In this document: piece by piece, positions 1 to 7,347 of the stretch | Layout of the letters: each line of letters begins with the position of its first letter | Numbering within the stretch: the stretch's first letter is position 1 | Source: Methylophilus sp. 13 | Lineage (GTDB): Bacteria > Pseudomonadota > Gammaproteobacteria > Burkholderiales > Methylophilaceae | Assembly (NCBI RefSeq): GCF_015354335.1 | Contig: NZ_JADKYR010000004.1 | Span: 62,001 to 126,000 of the forward strand | Direction: 5' to 3' | DNA length: 64,000 bases | Notes under the pieces: model-generated | The model's database searches: none | The model's input: the letters and a program-made list of their open reading frames with translations, nothing else | What the model was told of the DNA's origin: nothing | Translations under genes and position numbers: made by a program

Positions 1-1
1 T

Positions 2-175
2 GGCTTTACTTTTTATTTCGCGATCACTTTCCAAGTGGTCGCTTCCTTGGCCGTAGATCAGGCCGCCTCACCCATCTATTCCTCAATGAGTCATGTGCTG
101 TGGGCTGTTAAAGCATGCTGGGCCTCGACGGGGCTCTTCCTGACGCAGATGAAGACGCTTAAATCAACAATATAG
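2..175 (+). CDS. Possible C-terminal end of an unidentified gene (cut by the window edge)
   Basis: A frame open from the first bases runs 57 codons to a TAG at 173-175. The peptide is fairly hydrophobic at its start (GFTFYFAITFQVVASLAV), which could be the last membrane segment of a protein whose body lies left of the window. I do not recognise it. No start codon or other proof of coding is visible, and chance openness over this length is quite possible. A short palindrome (GTAGAG-T-CTCTAC, 175-187) directly follows the stop but lacks a T-run. Confidence 0.25.
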   Translation, partial: GFTFYFAITFQVVASLAVDQAASPIYSSMSHVLWAVKACWASTGLFLTQMKTLKSTI

Positions 176-378
176 TAGAGTCTCTACAACGGCTTGATAT
201 TCCTTTTAGTTCTACGGGAAGGTATTTGCGGGCTGTCACAGTTGCGGTGATTGATTTTCGATCAGTCTGGCGTTTTGAAAAGACGTGTTAAGGGCAGTCT
301 GGCAGGTAGCCTTTGAAGCTGTGCGTTCGCGAGACTTTCTTGTATAGTTTGCGTATTAATCAATAAAAACGGTGATGG
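176..378. other. Intergenic stretch before the diguanylate cyclase gene
   Basis: About 200 bases with no open frame of note on either strand. It must hold the promoter of the gene starting at 379, but I see no convincing -35/-10 pair. Apart from the short palindrome at 175-187, nothing structured is visible. Confidence 0.4.
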
Positions 379-1998
379 ATGATGGGGATGTTGAGTAGCT
401 TGGGCAGGGGGATCATAGCGATCATCATCGCTGTGCTGTCCATTGGCTTGGTGCAGGCCTCTCCTCAATCGATAGAGGGTGTCTGGTCGCTAGTCCATGC
501 CTATAAAGGCGGGCAAAGTCCCCAGCAGTTTCTCTCTGATCCACTGCGTCAAAAGTACGCGCCTGTTGCGACGGTGAGTCCGAGAGGCGGGCATTATCTT
601 TATATTGCTTCGTTTGAAATCAAGACAAACAACGCGTATGTGGTTGATTTCAAAAATACCAGTACCATAGAGTATTTCCAGCATCAGGTGTATGACGAGC
701 AAGGGCATGAGGTGGCGAAGCTGGAAGGGGGGATTGGCCGTCGAATTGAGAATCCCTTTTTCTTGAGGCATGGCCGCAGTGTCAATCTGGCACCAGGTAA
801 ATATGTCTTGGCTACGCAACTGATTTCTACCAATTATTTGGCGATTCCCGAGCCTTATTTAGATGATGAGGCCAGCTACATGCATGCCATCAAGCGTGGA
901 AATGCGCTGACGCTGTTTGGCTTGGGGGTCTTTTGGGGGTTGGGCATCTACTATACGGTACTGGCGACCAGCCGTAATCGTAAAGTGGAGGCCATGTATG
1001 CCATTTTTATTGCGGGTAATTTTCTTTTTAACAGTGCCGCCCTGCTTGTTCTTTCCGACCTGTTTAATCTTCACTCCATCTATTGGGCTTCGATGCCTAT
1101 CCTGTTTTCCAGTATTGCGTACATCCTGTTTGTGATGCATTTGCTGGAAATCAACCCGTATCAACACAAGCGACTCTATGCGGCGGGGCGGGTGATTTTA
1201 GTGGTGATGATATTGTTTTTGTTGTTGGCCATTGCTTTCCCCAATTGGGCATTGGAATTTTGCCGCTATGAAGTTGGGCTGTTTTTATGTTATGGGCTGG
1301 CTACGGCCATCAGGCAAAGCCAGCGTAAAAATGCCACTGCCAAACGCTATTTAATCGCGATTAGCCTGTTTTTTGTGTCGGGGATTATTACGATCAGCCT
1401 AAGCAAAATGCATCAACAGTTTGATTTGTATATCGAACATCTGGGCTTGGTGAGTGTGGCCATTGAGGTGGTATTGCTTGCATTGGTGCTTTCTTTTCAA
1501 TTTGCCCAATTGCATAAAGAAAAAGAAGAGGCATTAGAGGCGCTGGGCATGACGGAGAAAGTAGCCAATTCGGATGCTTTAACCAGCCTGCCTAATCGCT
1601 ATGCGTTTGTAAAAGCGCTGGATCGGCTACCCATGCAGAGTAGCCTGACCTTTATTGATCTGGATGGACTTAAGTTTTATAACGATCATTACGGGCATGC
1701 ACGTGGAGATGAGTTGCTGATCTGCTTTGCAAAAAAATATCAGCATTATTTAGGCAGTACGCTCATCTTGTATCGATTGGGTGGGGATGAGTTTGCCGTA
1801 TTAAGTCACAAAGGTGAGGTGGTCGTTGTAGAGCAGGCGTTGCAAGAGGCGGTTGAAAATATGCGCCGTGAGGGGTTTGAGTTTTCCGGGGCCAGCGCAG
1901 GGTCCGCCTATTATTATGAGGTTGATAATATCTCTGAGTTTATGCGTTTGGCGGATATGCGCATGTACGAAAATAAGCGCGTGCGCAAAATACAATAA
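379..1998 (+). CDS. Membrane diguanylate cyclase: 7TMR-DISM sensor plus GGDEF domain
   Basis: Predicted to make cyclic di-GMP from two GTP at the cytoplasmic membrane in response to a periplasmic signal. The 539-aa protein has a signal peptide (about residues 1-28), a periplasmic beta-rich region resembling the 7TMR-DISMED2 sensor (about 30-165), seven closely spaced hydrophobic segments (about 175-385), a short charged linker and a C-terminal GGDEF domain (about 395-539). The signature GGDEF lies at about residues 468-472 and is intact, so catalysis is expected. The RxxD inhibitory site normally five residues upstream is absent (the residues there are STLILYRL), so product inhibition at that site is unlikely. 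ATG 379 is followed directly by a second ATG; either may start. The gene stands alone, and its signal is unknown. Confidence 0.85.
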   Translation: MMGMLSSLGRGIIAIIIAVLSIGLVQASPQSIEGVWSLVHAYKGGQSPQQFLSDPLRQKYAPVATVSPRGGHYLYIASFEIKTNNAYVVDFKNTSTIEYFQHQVYDEQGHEVAKLEGGIGRRIENPFFLRHGRSVNLAPGKYVLATQLISTNYLAIPEPYLDDEASYMHAIKRGNALTLFGLGVFWGLGIYYTVLATSRNRKVEAMYAIFIAGNFLFNSAALLVLSDLFNLHSIYWASMPILFSSIAYILFVMHLLEINPYQHKRLYAAGRVILVVMILFLLLAIAFPNWALEFCRYEVGLFLCYGLATAIRQSQRKNATAKRYLIAISLFFVSGIITISLSKMHQQFDLYIEHLGLVSVAIEVVLLALVLSFQFAQLHKEKEEALEALGMTEKVANSDALTSLPNRYAFVKALDRLPMQSSLTFIDLDGLKFYNDHYGHARGDELLICFAKKYQHYLGSTLILYRLGGDEFAVLSHKGEVVVVEQALQEAVENMRREGFEFSGASAGSAYYYEVDNISEFMRLADMRMYENKRVRKIQ

Positions 1999-2103
1999 CA
2001 AAACAAGAGCCGTAACACGGCAAGATCAGTTGCGCTAAGGATGCCATGTTCATCAGTGCGCAGCATTGGGGCAACATATTGTTAGTCAATCAAGGGGGAA
2101 TTT

Positions 2104-3270
2104 ATGTTTGCAGCTGCAACAACACGTTCTGCGCTGGTGATGACCATTTTGGCGATGATACTCATCCCATTGATCTCATCCTGGTTTGCTTATCCATCTA
2201 CGCATCTTCCGCCTGGCTTCGGTATTTTTCCGCCGCAGTTTGTTGAAGACCCGCCTGGCTTTAATTTGATCGTGTTTGTTGTCATTGCTCTGCTCGAAGC
2301 CGCGGTCGCGATTTTTTTACTCTTCCCGCAATGGTTTGGCTTTAAGCCTGTCGCACCTTCTCCGCAGCCTGTCCCGCGCGCCCTGCCTTGGTGGTTTTGG
2401 GCCGGGATGGTGGTCACGCTGTTTTTCTGGTGGTTGATGTGGGCGCGTACGACCCCGTTTGGTGATCTGGTGTATTACGCGTTCACCCCCATGTGGTGGG
2501 GATTTATCTTTGTGCTCGATGGCCTGACATTCCGCTATGCGGGCGGCTACTCGCTGTTTGCCAGCCGCCCCAAGACATTTCTGATCAGTGCGGCTGTCTC
2601 GCTAGGTGGCTGGTATTTCTTTGAGTATTTTGATTATTTTGCCTTGGGTAACTGGTATTACCCCAATACAGATGATATTCCTGCATTAAGCCATGCCAAG
2701 ATCGTATGGATTTTTCTGTTTGCGTATACCACTGTGTGGCCGGCGATTTTTGAGTGGTATACCTTGCTCAATGCGTTTCCAAAATTTGTCGCACGCTATG
2801 CACAAGGTCCTGCGCTCTCACTGCCAGCCAAGCCGATGTTATATCTGAGCTTTGTCTTGTTGGCTGCCGTACCGTTCTGGCCATATCCATTATTTTGGGC
2901 CATGTGGATTGCGCCTTTAATCGGCATTAGCGCCATATTGATGCTGCTGGGCATCTGGACGCCATTTACCGATGTCGCAAAAGGCAATTGGAGTCCAGTG
3001 CTATTAATGGCGCTGAGTGCCATCATTAACGGCTTGTTCTGGGAGGTGTGGAACTATGGTAGCGCGCATCCCGTATTGCCGGTCACCAACCCTAATTATT
3101 GGGTATACGATATCCCTTACGTGAATGTAATACATATTTATGTCGAAATGCCGCTGCTGGGCTTTGCCGGGTATTTGCCGTTTGGGGTGCTCGCCTGGGT
3201 CATATTTCTCTGGGCGGGCAAGGTATTTGGATTTAATACTGACATTCTCAAGAGCGGTCAGGGACATTAA
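2104..3270 (+). CDS. Polytopic membrane protein of unknown function
   Basis: A 388-aa integral membrane protein with about ten hydrophobic segments and an unusually high content of Trp, Phe, Tyr and Pro (for example WWFWAGMV and WWGFIF). A strong ribosome site, AAGGGGGAA, precedes ATG 2104 at good spacing. I do not recognise the family and see no catalytic motif. Aromatic-rich segments with conserved-looking WYFFEYFDYF and FWEVWNYG stretches could line a pocket for a lipid or pigment, but that is speculation. It follows the diguanylate cyclase by 105 bp and converges on the FadL-like gene, with a long inverted repeat between them. Confidence 0.7.
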   Translation: MFAAATTRSALVMTILAMILIPLISSWFAYPSTHLPPGFGIFPPQFVEDPPGFNLIVFVVIALLEAAVAIFLLFPQWFGFKPVAPSPQPVPRALPWWFWAGMVVTLFFWWLMWARTTPFGDLVYYAFTPMWWGFIFVLDGLTFRYAGGYSLFASRPKTFLISAAVSLGGWYFFEYFDYFALGNWYYPNTDDIPALSHAKIVWIFLFAYTTVWPAIFEWYTLLNAFPKFVARYAQGPALSLPAKPMLYLSFVLLAAVPFWPYPLFWAMWIAPLIGISAILMLLGIWTPFTDVAKGNWSPVLLMALSAIINGLFWEVWNYGSAHPVLPVTNPNYWVYDIPYVNVIHIYVEMPLLGFAGYLPFGVLAWVIFLWAGKVFGFNTDILKSGQGH

Positions 3271-3304
3271 GGGCTGGCGCCATTGTCCAGTGAAAGTCAT
3301 CTGG

Positions 3305-3332
3305 CAGGTTAAGCTGAACTCAGCTTAACCTG
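3305..3332. terminator. Perfect 13-bp inverted repeat between convergent genes, likely bidirectional terminator
   Basis: Arms CAGGTTAAGCTGA (3305-3317) and TCAGCTTAACCTG (3320-3332) are perfectly complementary with only AC between them. The element sits in the 69-bp gap between the stops of two convergent genes, as expected of a shared terminator. No strong T-run follows on either side, so termination by this hairpin alone is uncertain. Confidence 0.55.
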
Positions 3333-3339
3333 TGTCTGT

Positions 3340-4602
3340 TTACCACTGTTTGCTCAGCATCATGTGCAGGAAAAAACCGCCGTTATTCGCTTCGGTATTT
3401 TGTCCGAACACATTGCTATTGTAAGTCACGTCTTTGGGCAGCAGCCATTCGATACCACTAGTGATTTTCCAGTTGGCATCAAGCTTGCGAGCCATGCCCA
3501 GCGTGATGTGTTGTTCTAGGGTCGCCGCCAACAGCGCGCTGGAATTTTGCCTGGGTACCGGATTCTTACCATAGTTGTAACCTGCATATAGCGTCGTTTT
3601 GTCGTCGTAGCGATAGGCCGCGCCCAGGGCGTAGACCAGTTGATCATGCCAGTTCTGCGGGTTGACCGTTCTCAGTTGACTCGCTGCTGATGGATTGTCA
3701 GGATCTTGCCAAGTGGTGGTGACATCCTTAATGGCATCGCTCCATTGTATCCAGTTGATTTTGGCGGAGAGCAGCCAACGGTCATCCGGTTTGAATGCAG
3801 CACCAATCGCTACCTCGCGCGGCAGTGCAAACCCCTTAATGCTCAAGTCACGATAACGGACCACCCCAGATGCGCCATTATTCACCAATGATGTCCCGCC
3901 AGTCAGTGGCAATTCTGTTTTTTCGGTGTAGCTAAAGCCCAGTGTCCATTGCTCATCCAGTCGATATTGCACGCCTACCTTAAACCCTGGGCGTATCGTA
4001 TCTGCACCTTTGTTTTTAAACCCTGAAAATACGTTGTTCGGGACAGAAGTGTTGTAAAAAAAACCTTGCTTGATGCTGGCGTAATTGATGCTCAGTACGG
4101 CGCCTACGGATAAACGGTCATTCACCTGGCAAGCCATGCCCGGCGTGATTTTGGCGATACCAAACAAAGAGTACATTTCGTCATTGGTGCCAAACGGCGT
4201 GTTGATATGCTTAAACACCGCCCCGGCCCCGCCTTGGGTAAAAAAGCCGATGCCCGCAGTACAGGGTAGATCCTCCAGTGCTTGTGCATATCCGCCACCA
4301 GCCAATAAGGTATAACGATTATCTGCGTGTTGGTCATTGCGCGCGTCAACCTGTTCGAGATGGGTGGTGCGCAGCAGTGAGCCGTAAGCATCGAACTGCT
4401 TGCTTTTGATTTGCACCAGCCCGGCCGGGTTGGTATTCAGTGCGCTGGTATCCCGTGCCACAGCGGTATCCGCTCCGCCCATCAGGGTGGATTCAGCGCC
4501 GTAACCAATGAGCAGAATGCCATTGGTTGCCCGCACTGGCAGGCTCAGTGCCATTAAAAGGAGTGGGAGTAAACGGATTGTGCGGAATATCATCGGTGGC
4601 AT
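3340..4602 (-). CDS. OmpP1/FadL/TodX-family outer membrane transport protein
   Basis: Likely forms an outer membrane beta-barrel for uptake of hydrophobic compounds. The 420-aa protein has a signal peptide (about residues 1-25, ending VRATNG) and the family's early pattern of a small-residue segment with GADTAVARDTSALNTNPAGL (about residues 42-61), typical of the FadL N-terminal hatch. The rest shows alternating beta-strand sequence with aromatic girdles and ends in W, as outer-membrane barrels recognised by BamA usually end in an aromatic residue. The substrate cannot be read from sequence; long-chain fatty acids or aromatics are the usual ones. The gene is monocistronic. Confidence 0.82.
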   Translation of the reverse strand: MPPMIFRTIRLLPLLLMALSLPVRATNGILLIGYGAESTLMGGADTAVARDTSALNTNPAGLVQIKSKQFDAYGSLLRTTHLEQVDARNDQHADNRYTLLAGGGYAQALEDLPCTAGIGFFTQGGAGAVFKHINTPFGTNDEMYSLFGIAKITPGMACQVNDRLSVGAVLSINYASIKQGFFYNTSVPNNVFSGFKNKGADTIRPGFKVGVQYRLDEQWTLGFSYTEKTELPLTGGTSLVNNGASGVVRYRDLSIKGFALPREVAIGAAFKPDDRWLLSAKINWIQWSDAIKDVTTTWQDPDNPSAASQLRTVNPQNWHDQLVYALGAAYRYDDKTTLYAGYNYGKNPVPRQNSSALLAATLEQHITLGMARKLDANWKITSGIEWLLPKDVTYNSNVFGQNTEANNGGFFLHMMLSKQW

Positions 4603-4868
4603 GACTGAGGTCTAATTTTGGCTAGGGTCTAATTGATAAGTTAACTTTTTAACTATGTATTCGGACCCGCCAGTTATACCGCTTTTACAACGTATTTGAT
4701 TGGGCGATTAAACAGGGATGCATGGGCCAATTTTGCAAAAGCATATCTTTTTTAAGGAAGTTTTCCTATATGTTTATAGCGGTAATCATTGTTGAGTGGT
4801 CTGTTTGAGAGGGCCTTAGGCTAAATAAGCGCATGTCAGGCATTTTTAATGGTTTAGCGTCAGTCGTA
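4603..4868. other. Intergenic region upstream of the FadL-like gene
   Basis: 266 bases between two minus-strand genes, AT-rich. It contains two copies of GGTCTAATT (within about 4607-4632) close to the FadL-like start and a GTTAACTTTTTAAC element. These could be promoter or operator parts, but I cannot assign them. No open frame or RNA gene is seen. Confidence 0.4.
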
Positions 4869-5243
4869 TTATTTGGTTAGAGCAGTTGGTTTGTGTTCCC
4901 GTTGCCAGGCATCTAATAGGGCTTCCATTCTCTGCTGGTGGTAGCCGCGCACCACCTCTCCTGCCACTAATAAGACGGGAACGCCGTTTGCCGCCAGTCG
5001 CTGGTATTGGCTGCGCGCTTCTTCTGAGGTTTCGATATTCATTTCCTTATAGGGAATGCCTTTCGTTGCCAGCAGTGCGCGCGTTTTTTCGCAATAGGGG
5101 CACCAGTCGGTGGCGTAGAGCACCACTTGCCCATGGCTAAAATCTGGTGGCGGGTTCAGGTAAAACCACCAGGTATGCCATTGCATGGCCAGCAAAATCG
5201 CTGTCCCTAAAATCAGGAAGTTTAAGCGTGGGGAAAGTTTCAT
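4869..5243 (-). CDS. Membrane-anchored glutaredoxin-like protein
   Basis: A 124-aa protein with one N-terminal hydrophobic anchor (about residues 7-24) followed by a glutaredoxin fold. The redox site is WCPYC (about residues 46-50). The later conserved cis-Pro context (NGVPVLLV) and the C-terminal GYHQQRMEALL helix fit the family. It probably reduces disulfides or glutathione mixed disulfides at the membrane surface; the side on which the domain lies is not certain. ATG 5243 is chosen over a TTG one codon upstream. It diverges from mraZ, but its start lies 330 bp away. Confidence 0.82.
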   Translation of the reverse strand: MKLSPRLNFLILGTAILLAMQWHTWWFYLNPPPDFSHGQVVLYATDWCPYCEKTRALLATKGIPYKEMNIETSEEARSQYQRLAANGVPVLLVAGEVVRGYHQQRMEALLDAWQREHKPTALTK

Positions 5244-5411
5244 CAAAAGAGTGTATGTGGGATGGCGGGCATGCTTGCCTAGACCTATTTTTTGCCTAAA
5301 AAATCGCCAGAAAATACTGTTTTTTAATTATTCAATAATTTCAATGGGATAGCTATCCTTATTAAACAACTTTATGTATTAATTGCGCCAATGCGTTGAT
5401 TTGAATTGCTT

Positions 5412-5420
5412 TGTTAAAAT
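5412..5420 (+). promoter_or_regulatory. Candidate extended -10 promoter (TGTTAAAAT) upstream of the dcw cluster
   Basis: TG-T-TAAAAT matches an extended -10 hexamer (TGnTATAAT with one change). A TTGATT lies at 5396-5401, but its spacer of 13 is too short for a normal -35, so an extended -10 reading is preferred. If used, transcription would start near 5427, about 145 bases before mraZ, and would cross the hairpin at 5459-5485. No MraZ-type TGGGN repeat array is clear in the leader. Confidence 0.35.
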
Positions 5421-5458
5421 GCTCTAAGTCATTGTCTTTAAAAGAGATTTTTTCACCC

Positions 5459-5485
5459 AAAGTGCTTGCCAAGCACTTTTTTTTT
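5459..5485 (+). terminator. Intrinsic terminator hairpin in the leader of the dcw cluster
   Basis: AAAGTGCTT (5459-5467), loop GCC, AAGCACTTT (5471-5479), then an unbroken T-run to 5485: a textbook rho-independent terminator on the plus strand. The only plus-strand transcription likely to reach it comes from its own short leader, because the neighbouring upstream gene is on the other strand. It may therefore be an attenuator for mraZ and the genes behind it, or the end of a short leader RNA. Confidence 0.65.
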
Positions 5486-5574
5486 ATCTATAGTGTGCAA
5501 AAGGGTGATTTTGTGTTGAATTGTGGGAAATTATTCCTTTTTTCAACAAGAAATAGGGTTAAGGATCAAAATTG

Positions 5575-6021
5575 ATGTTTCGCGGGGCGGTACAGTTGAG
5601 TTTGGATGCGAAGGGGCGGCTAAGTGTGCCGGCCAAGCATCGTGACGTCCTGACGGCCGGTGGGCAGGGGGAGGTTGTGCTGACTGCGCATCCTCACCGT
5701 TGCCTAATTTTGTATCCAAAAGCAGCTTGGGAGCCGATTGAGACCAAGTTGACCAGTTTGTCCAGTTTTAATCCTCAAACCAGTGGTATTCAGCGCATGA
5801 TCGTCGGTCAGGCAGATGTGATGCATCTGGATTCTGCGGGCCGCTTGCTGGTGAATGCTGTACTGCGCAAATTTGCCAAGCTCGACAAGGAGGTGATGAT
5901 GGTCGGGCAGGGTAGTCATTTTGAATTGTGGGATCTGGCCGCATGGGATCAGCAGCTGGAAAGCCTGATGGCGGCAGATCAATTACAGATTCCACAAGAA
6001 CTCGAAGGATTCTCGCTATGA
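5575..6021 (+). CDS. mraZ: Transcriptional regulator MraZ
   Basis: First gene of the division and cell wall cluster. MraZ is an AbrB/SpoVT-fold DNA-binding protein that forms rings and represses its own operon in E. coli. The 148-aa product carries the two expected repeats: the N-terminal one opens [20 protein letters not shown], and the second has [14 protein letters not shown] 5575 is chosen because AAGGAT lies 8 bases upstream and family members begin MFRG; a TTG one codon earlier is the alternative. The stop overlaps the rsmH start as ATGA. The leader with its hairpin is the obvious place for control of the operon. Confidence 0.95.
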   Translation: MFRGAVQLSLDAKGRLSVPAKHRDVLTAGGQGEVVLTAHPHRCLILYPKAAWEPIETKLTSLSSFNPQTSGIQRMIVGQADVMHLDSAGRLLVNAVLRKFAKLDKEVMMVGQGSHFELWDLAAWDQQLESLMAADQLQIPQELEGFSL

Positions 6022-7007
6022 CGCGGGGCGCGAAGTCAGCGCCCGCGTCCTTGACGGAAACGTCAGTGTCACCAGCTGCCGCCAGTCATATCACCGTGTT
6101 GTTGCATGAGGCGGTGGATGCCTTGAATGTGCGGGCGGATGGCGTGTATGTGGACGGGACGTTTGGCCGTGGCGGACATAGTCGCCGCATTCTTTCCCAA
6201 CTGGGTAGTGAAGGCCGTTTGATCGCGCTGGACCGTGATCTGGCGGCTGTTGCGCATGGGCAGGCGATTGCTGATGCGCGTTTTAGCATGGTGCATGCGC
6301 ATTTTTCCTCCATGGCGGGGGTGCTTGAGTCGTTGGGTGTGCAGGCGGTGGATGGCATTTTGCTCGATCTGGGGATTTCGTCGCCACAGATTGATGAGGG
6401 TGAGCGTGGTTTTAGTTTCCGTTTTGACGGGCCGCTGGACATGCGTATGGATCAAAGCCGCGGCAAGACTGCGGCACAGTGGCTGGCTGAAATGCCAGAA
6501 AAACAATTGGTGGAGGTGATTAAAGATTATGGTGAAGAACGGTTTGCTAAGCAGGTTGCAAGGGCGCTTGTTAAAGAGCGCGAAGATGGGCATGCCATCA
6601 CCACTACAGGACAACTTGCCAAGATCGTGGCAGGCGCCATCCCCAAGAATGAGCCGGGCCAGAACCCTGCAACGCGCACATTTCAGGCTTTACGGATTTT
6701 CGTCAATCAAGAGCTTGAGGAACTCTCGCTAGTGTTGCCGGATTGCTTACGTTTGTTGCGCCCGCAAGGCCGTCTGGCGGTGATCAGCTTCCATTCGCTG
6801 GAAGATCGCATCGTCAAACGCTTTATTCAGTCGGAAGCCGATCGTGACAACCTGCCCGCAGGCTTGCCTGTACGCGCCAAGGACTTGCCACAACCACGCA
6901 TGATGCCCGTGGGCAAGGCGATCAAGCCAAGCAAGGCTGAAGTGGCAGCAAATGTACGTTCACGCAGCGCGGTTTTGCGCGTGGCTGAACGCACCACGGT
7001 GCAGTAG
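6018..7007 (+). CDS. rsmH: 16S rRNA (cytosine-1402-N4)-methyltransferase RsmH
   Basis: Transfers methyl from S-adenosylmethionine to N4 of C1402 in the decoding centre of 16S rRNA. The 329-aa protein has the SAM-binding [11 protein letters not shown] near residues 50-60, then [10 protein letters not shown] and the [14 protein letters not shown] region characteristic of the family. ATG 6018 is chosen because it makes an ATGA overlap with mraZ and has AAGGA 8 bases upstream. A frame extension further 5' lies inside mraZ and is not needed. Confidence 0.95.
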   Translation: MTRGAKSAPASLTETSVSPAAASHITVLLHEAVDALNVRADGVYVDGTFGRGGHSRRILSQLGSEGRLIALDRDLAAVAHGQAIADARFSMVHAHFSSMAGVLESLGVQAVDGILLDLGISSPQIDEGERGFSFRFDGPLDMRMDQSRGKTAAQWLAEMPEKQLVEVIKDYGEERFAKQVARALVKEREDGHAITTTGQLAKIVAGAIPKNEPGQNPATRTFQALRIFVNQELEELSLVLPDCLRLLRPQGRLAVISFHSLEDRIVKRFIQSEADRDNLPAGLPVRAKDLPQPRMMPVGKAIKPSKAEVAANVRSRSAVLRVAERTTVQ

Positions 7008-7043
7008 TTAAATGATGCCATCGTTCGAACAAGGCTTAGACCA

Positions 7044-7322
7044 GTGATCCGGCTCAATTTGATTTTGTTTGCATTGACGATTGCGATGGCGCTGGGTGTG
7101 GTCACGGCCCAATACAAGGCGCGCAAACTGTATTTTGAGCTGGACCGGCAAGAAATGCTGACCAAACAGTACATGACCGAGTATGACCAGTTGCAAATTG
7201 AGCAGAGCACCTGGGCCATGCATTCGCGCCTGGAAGAGTTTGCGACCACCCGGTTGCATATGCACAGCCCGAGCATGCAGCAAACGCAGGTCATTTTGCT
7301 GGATGCGCCAGCGGCGCCCTGA
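7044..7322 (+). CDS. ftsL: Cell division protein FtsL
   Basis: Small bitopic division protein that forms the FtsQ-FtsL-FtsB complex and helps activate septal peptidoglycan synthesis by FtsW-FtsI. The 92 residues give a short cytoplasmic end, one membrane segment (about residues 3-22), then a periplasmic helix rich in charged residues and leucines, as expected of its coiled coil. Sequence conservation in this family is low, so the call rests on size, topology and position between rsmH and ftsI. The start appears to be GTG 7044, with AAGG about 9 bases upstream. Confidence 0.88.
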   Translation: MIRLNLILFALTIAMALGVVTAQYKARKLYFELDRQEMLTKQYMTEYDQLQIEQSTWAMHSRLEEFATTRLHMHSPSMQQTQVILLDAPAAP

Positions 7323-7347
7323 GCAGGCGTGACGAGGATCAACAGTC

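Noticed and set aside
4603-4868. Small gene or RNA in the gap between the FadL-like gene and the glutaredoxin gene
   Set aside because: No frame with a start and ribosome site, and no stable fold beyond short AT-rich pairs.
5490-5574. MraZ-binding repeats (TGGGN boxes) just before mraZ
   Set aside because: Single TGGGA and scattered GGG triplets are seen but without the regular 10-bp spacing of known MraZ operators.
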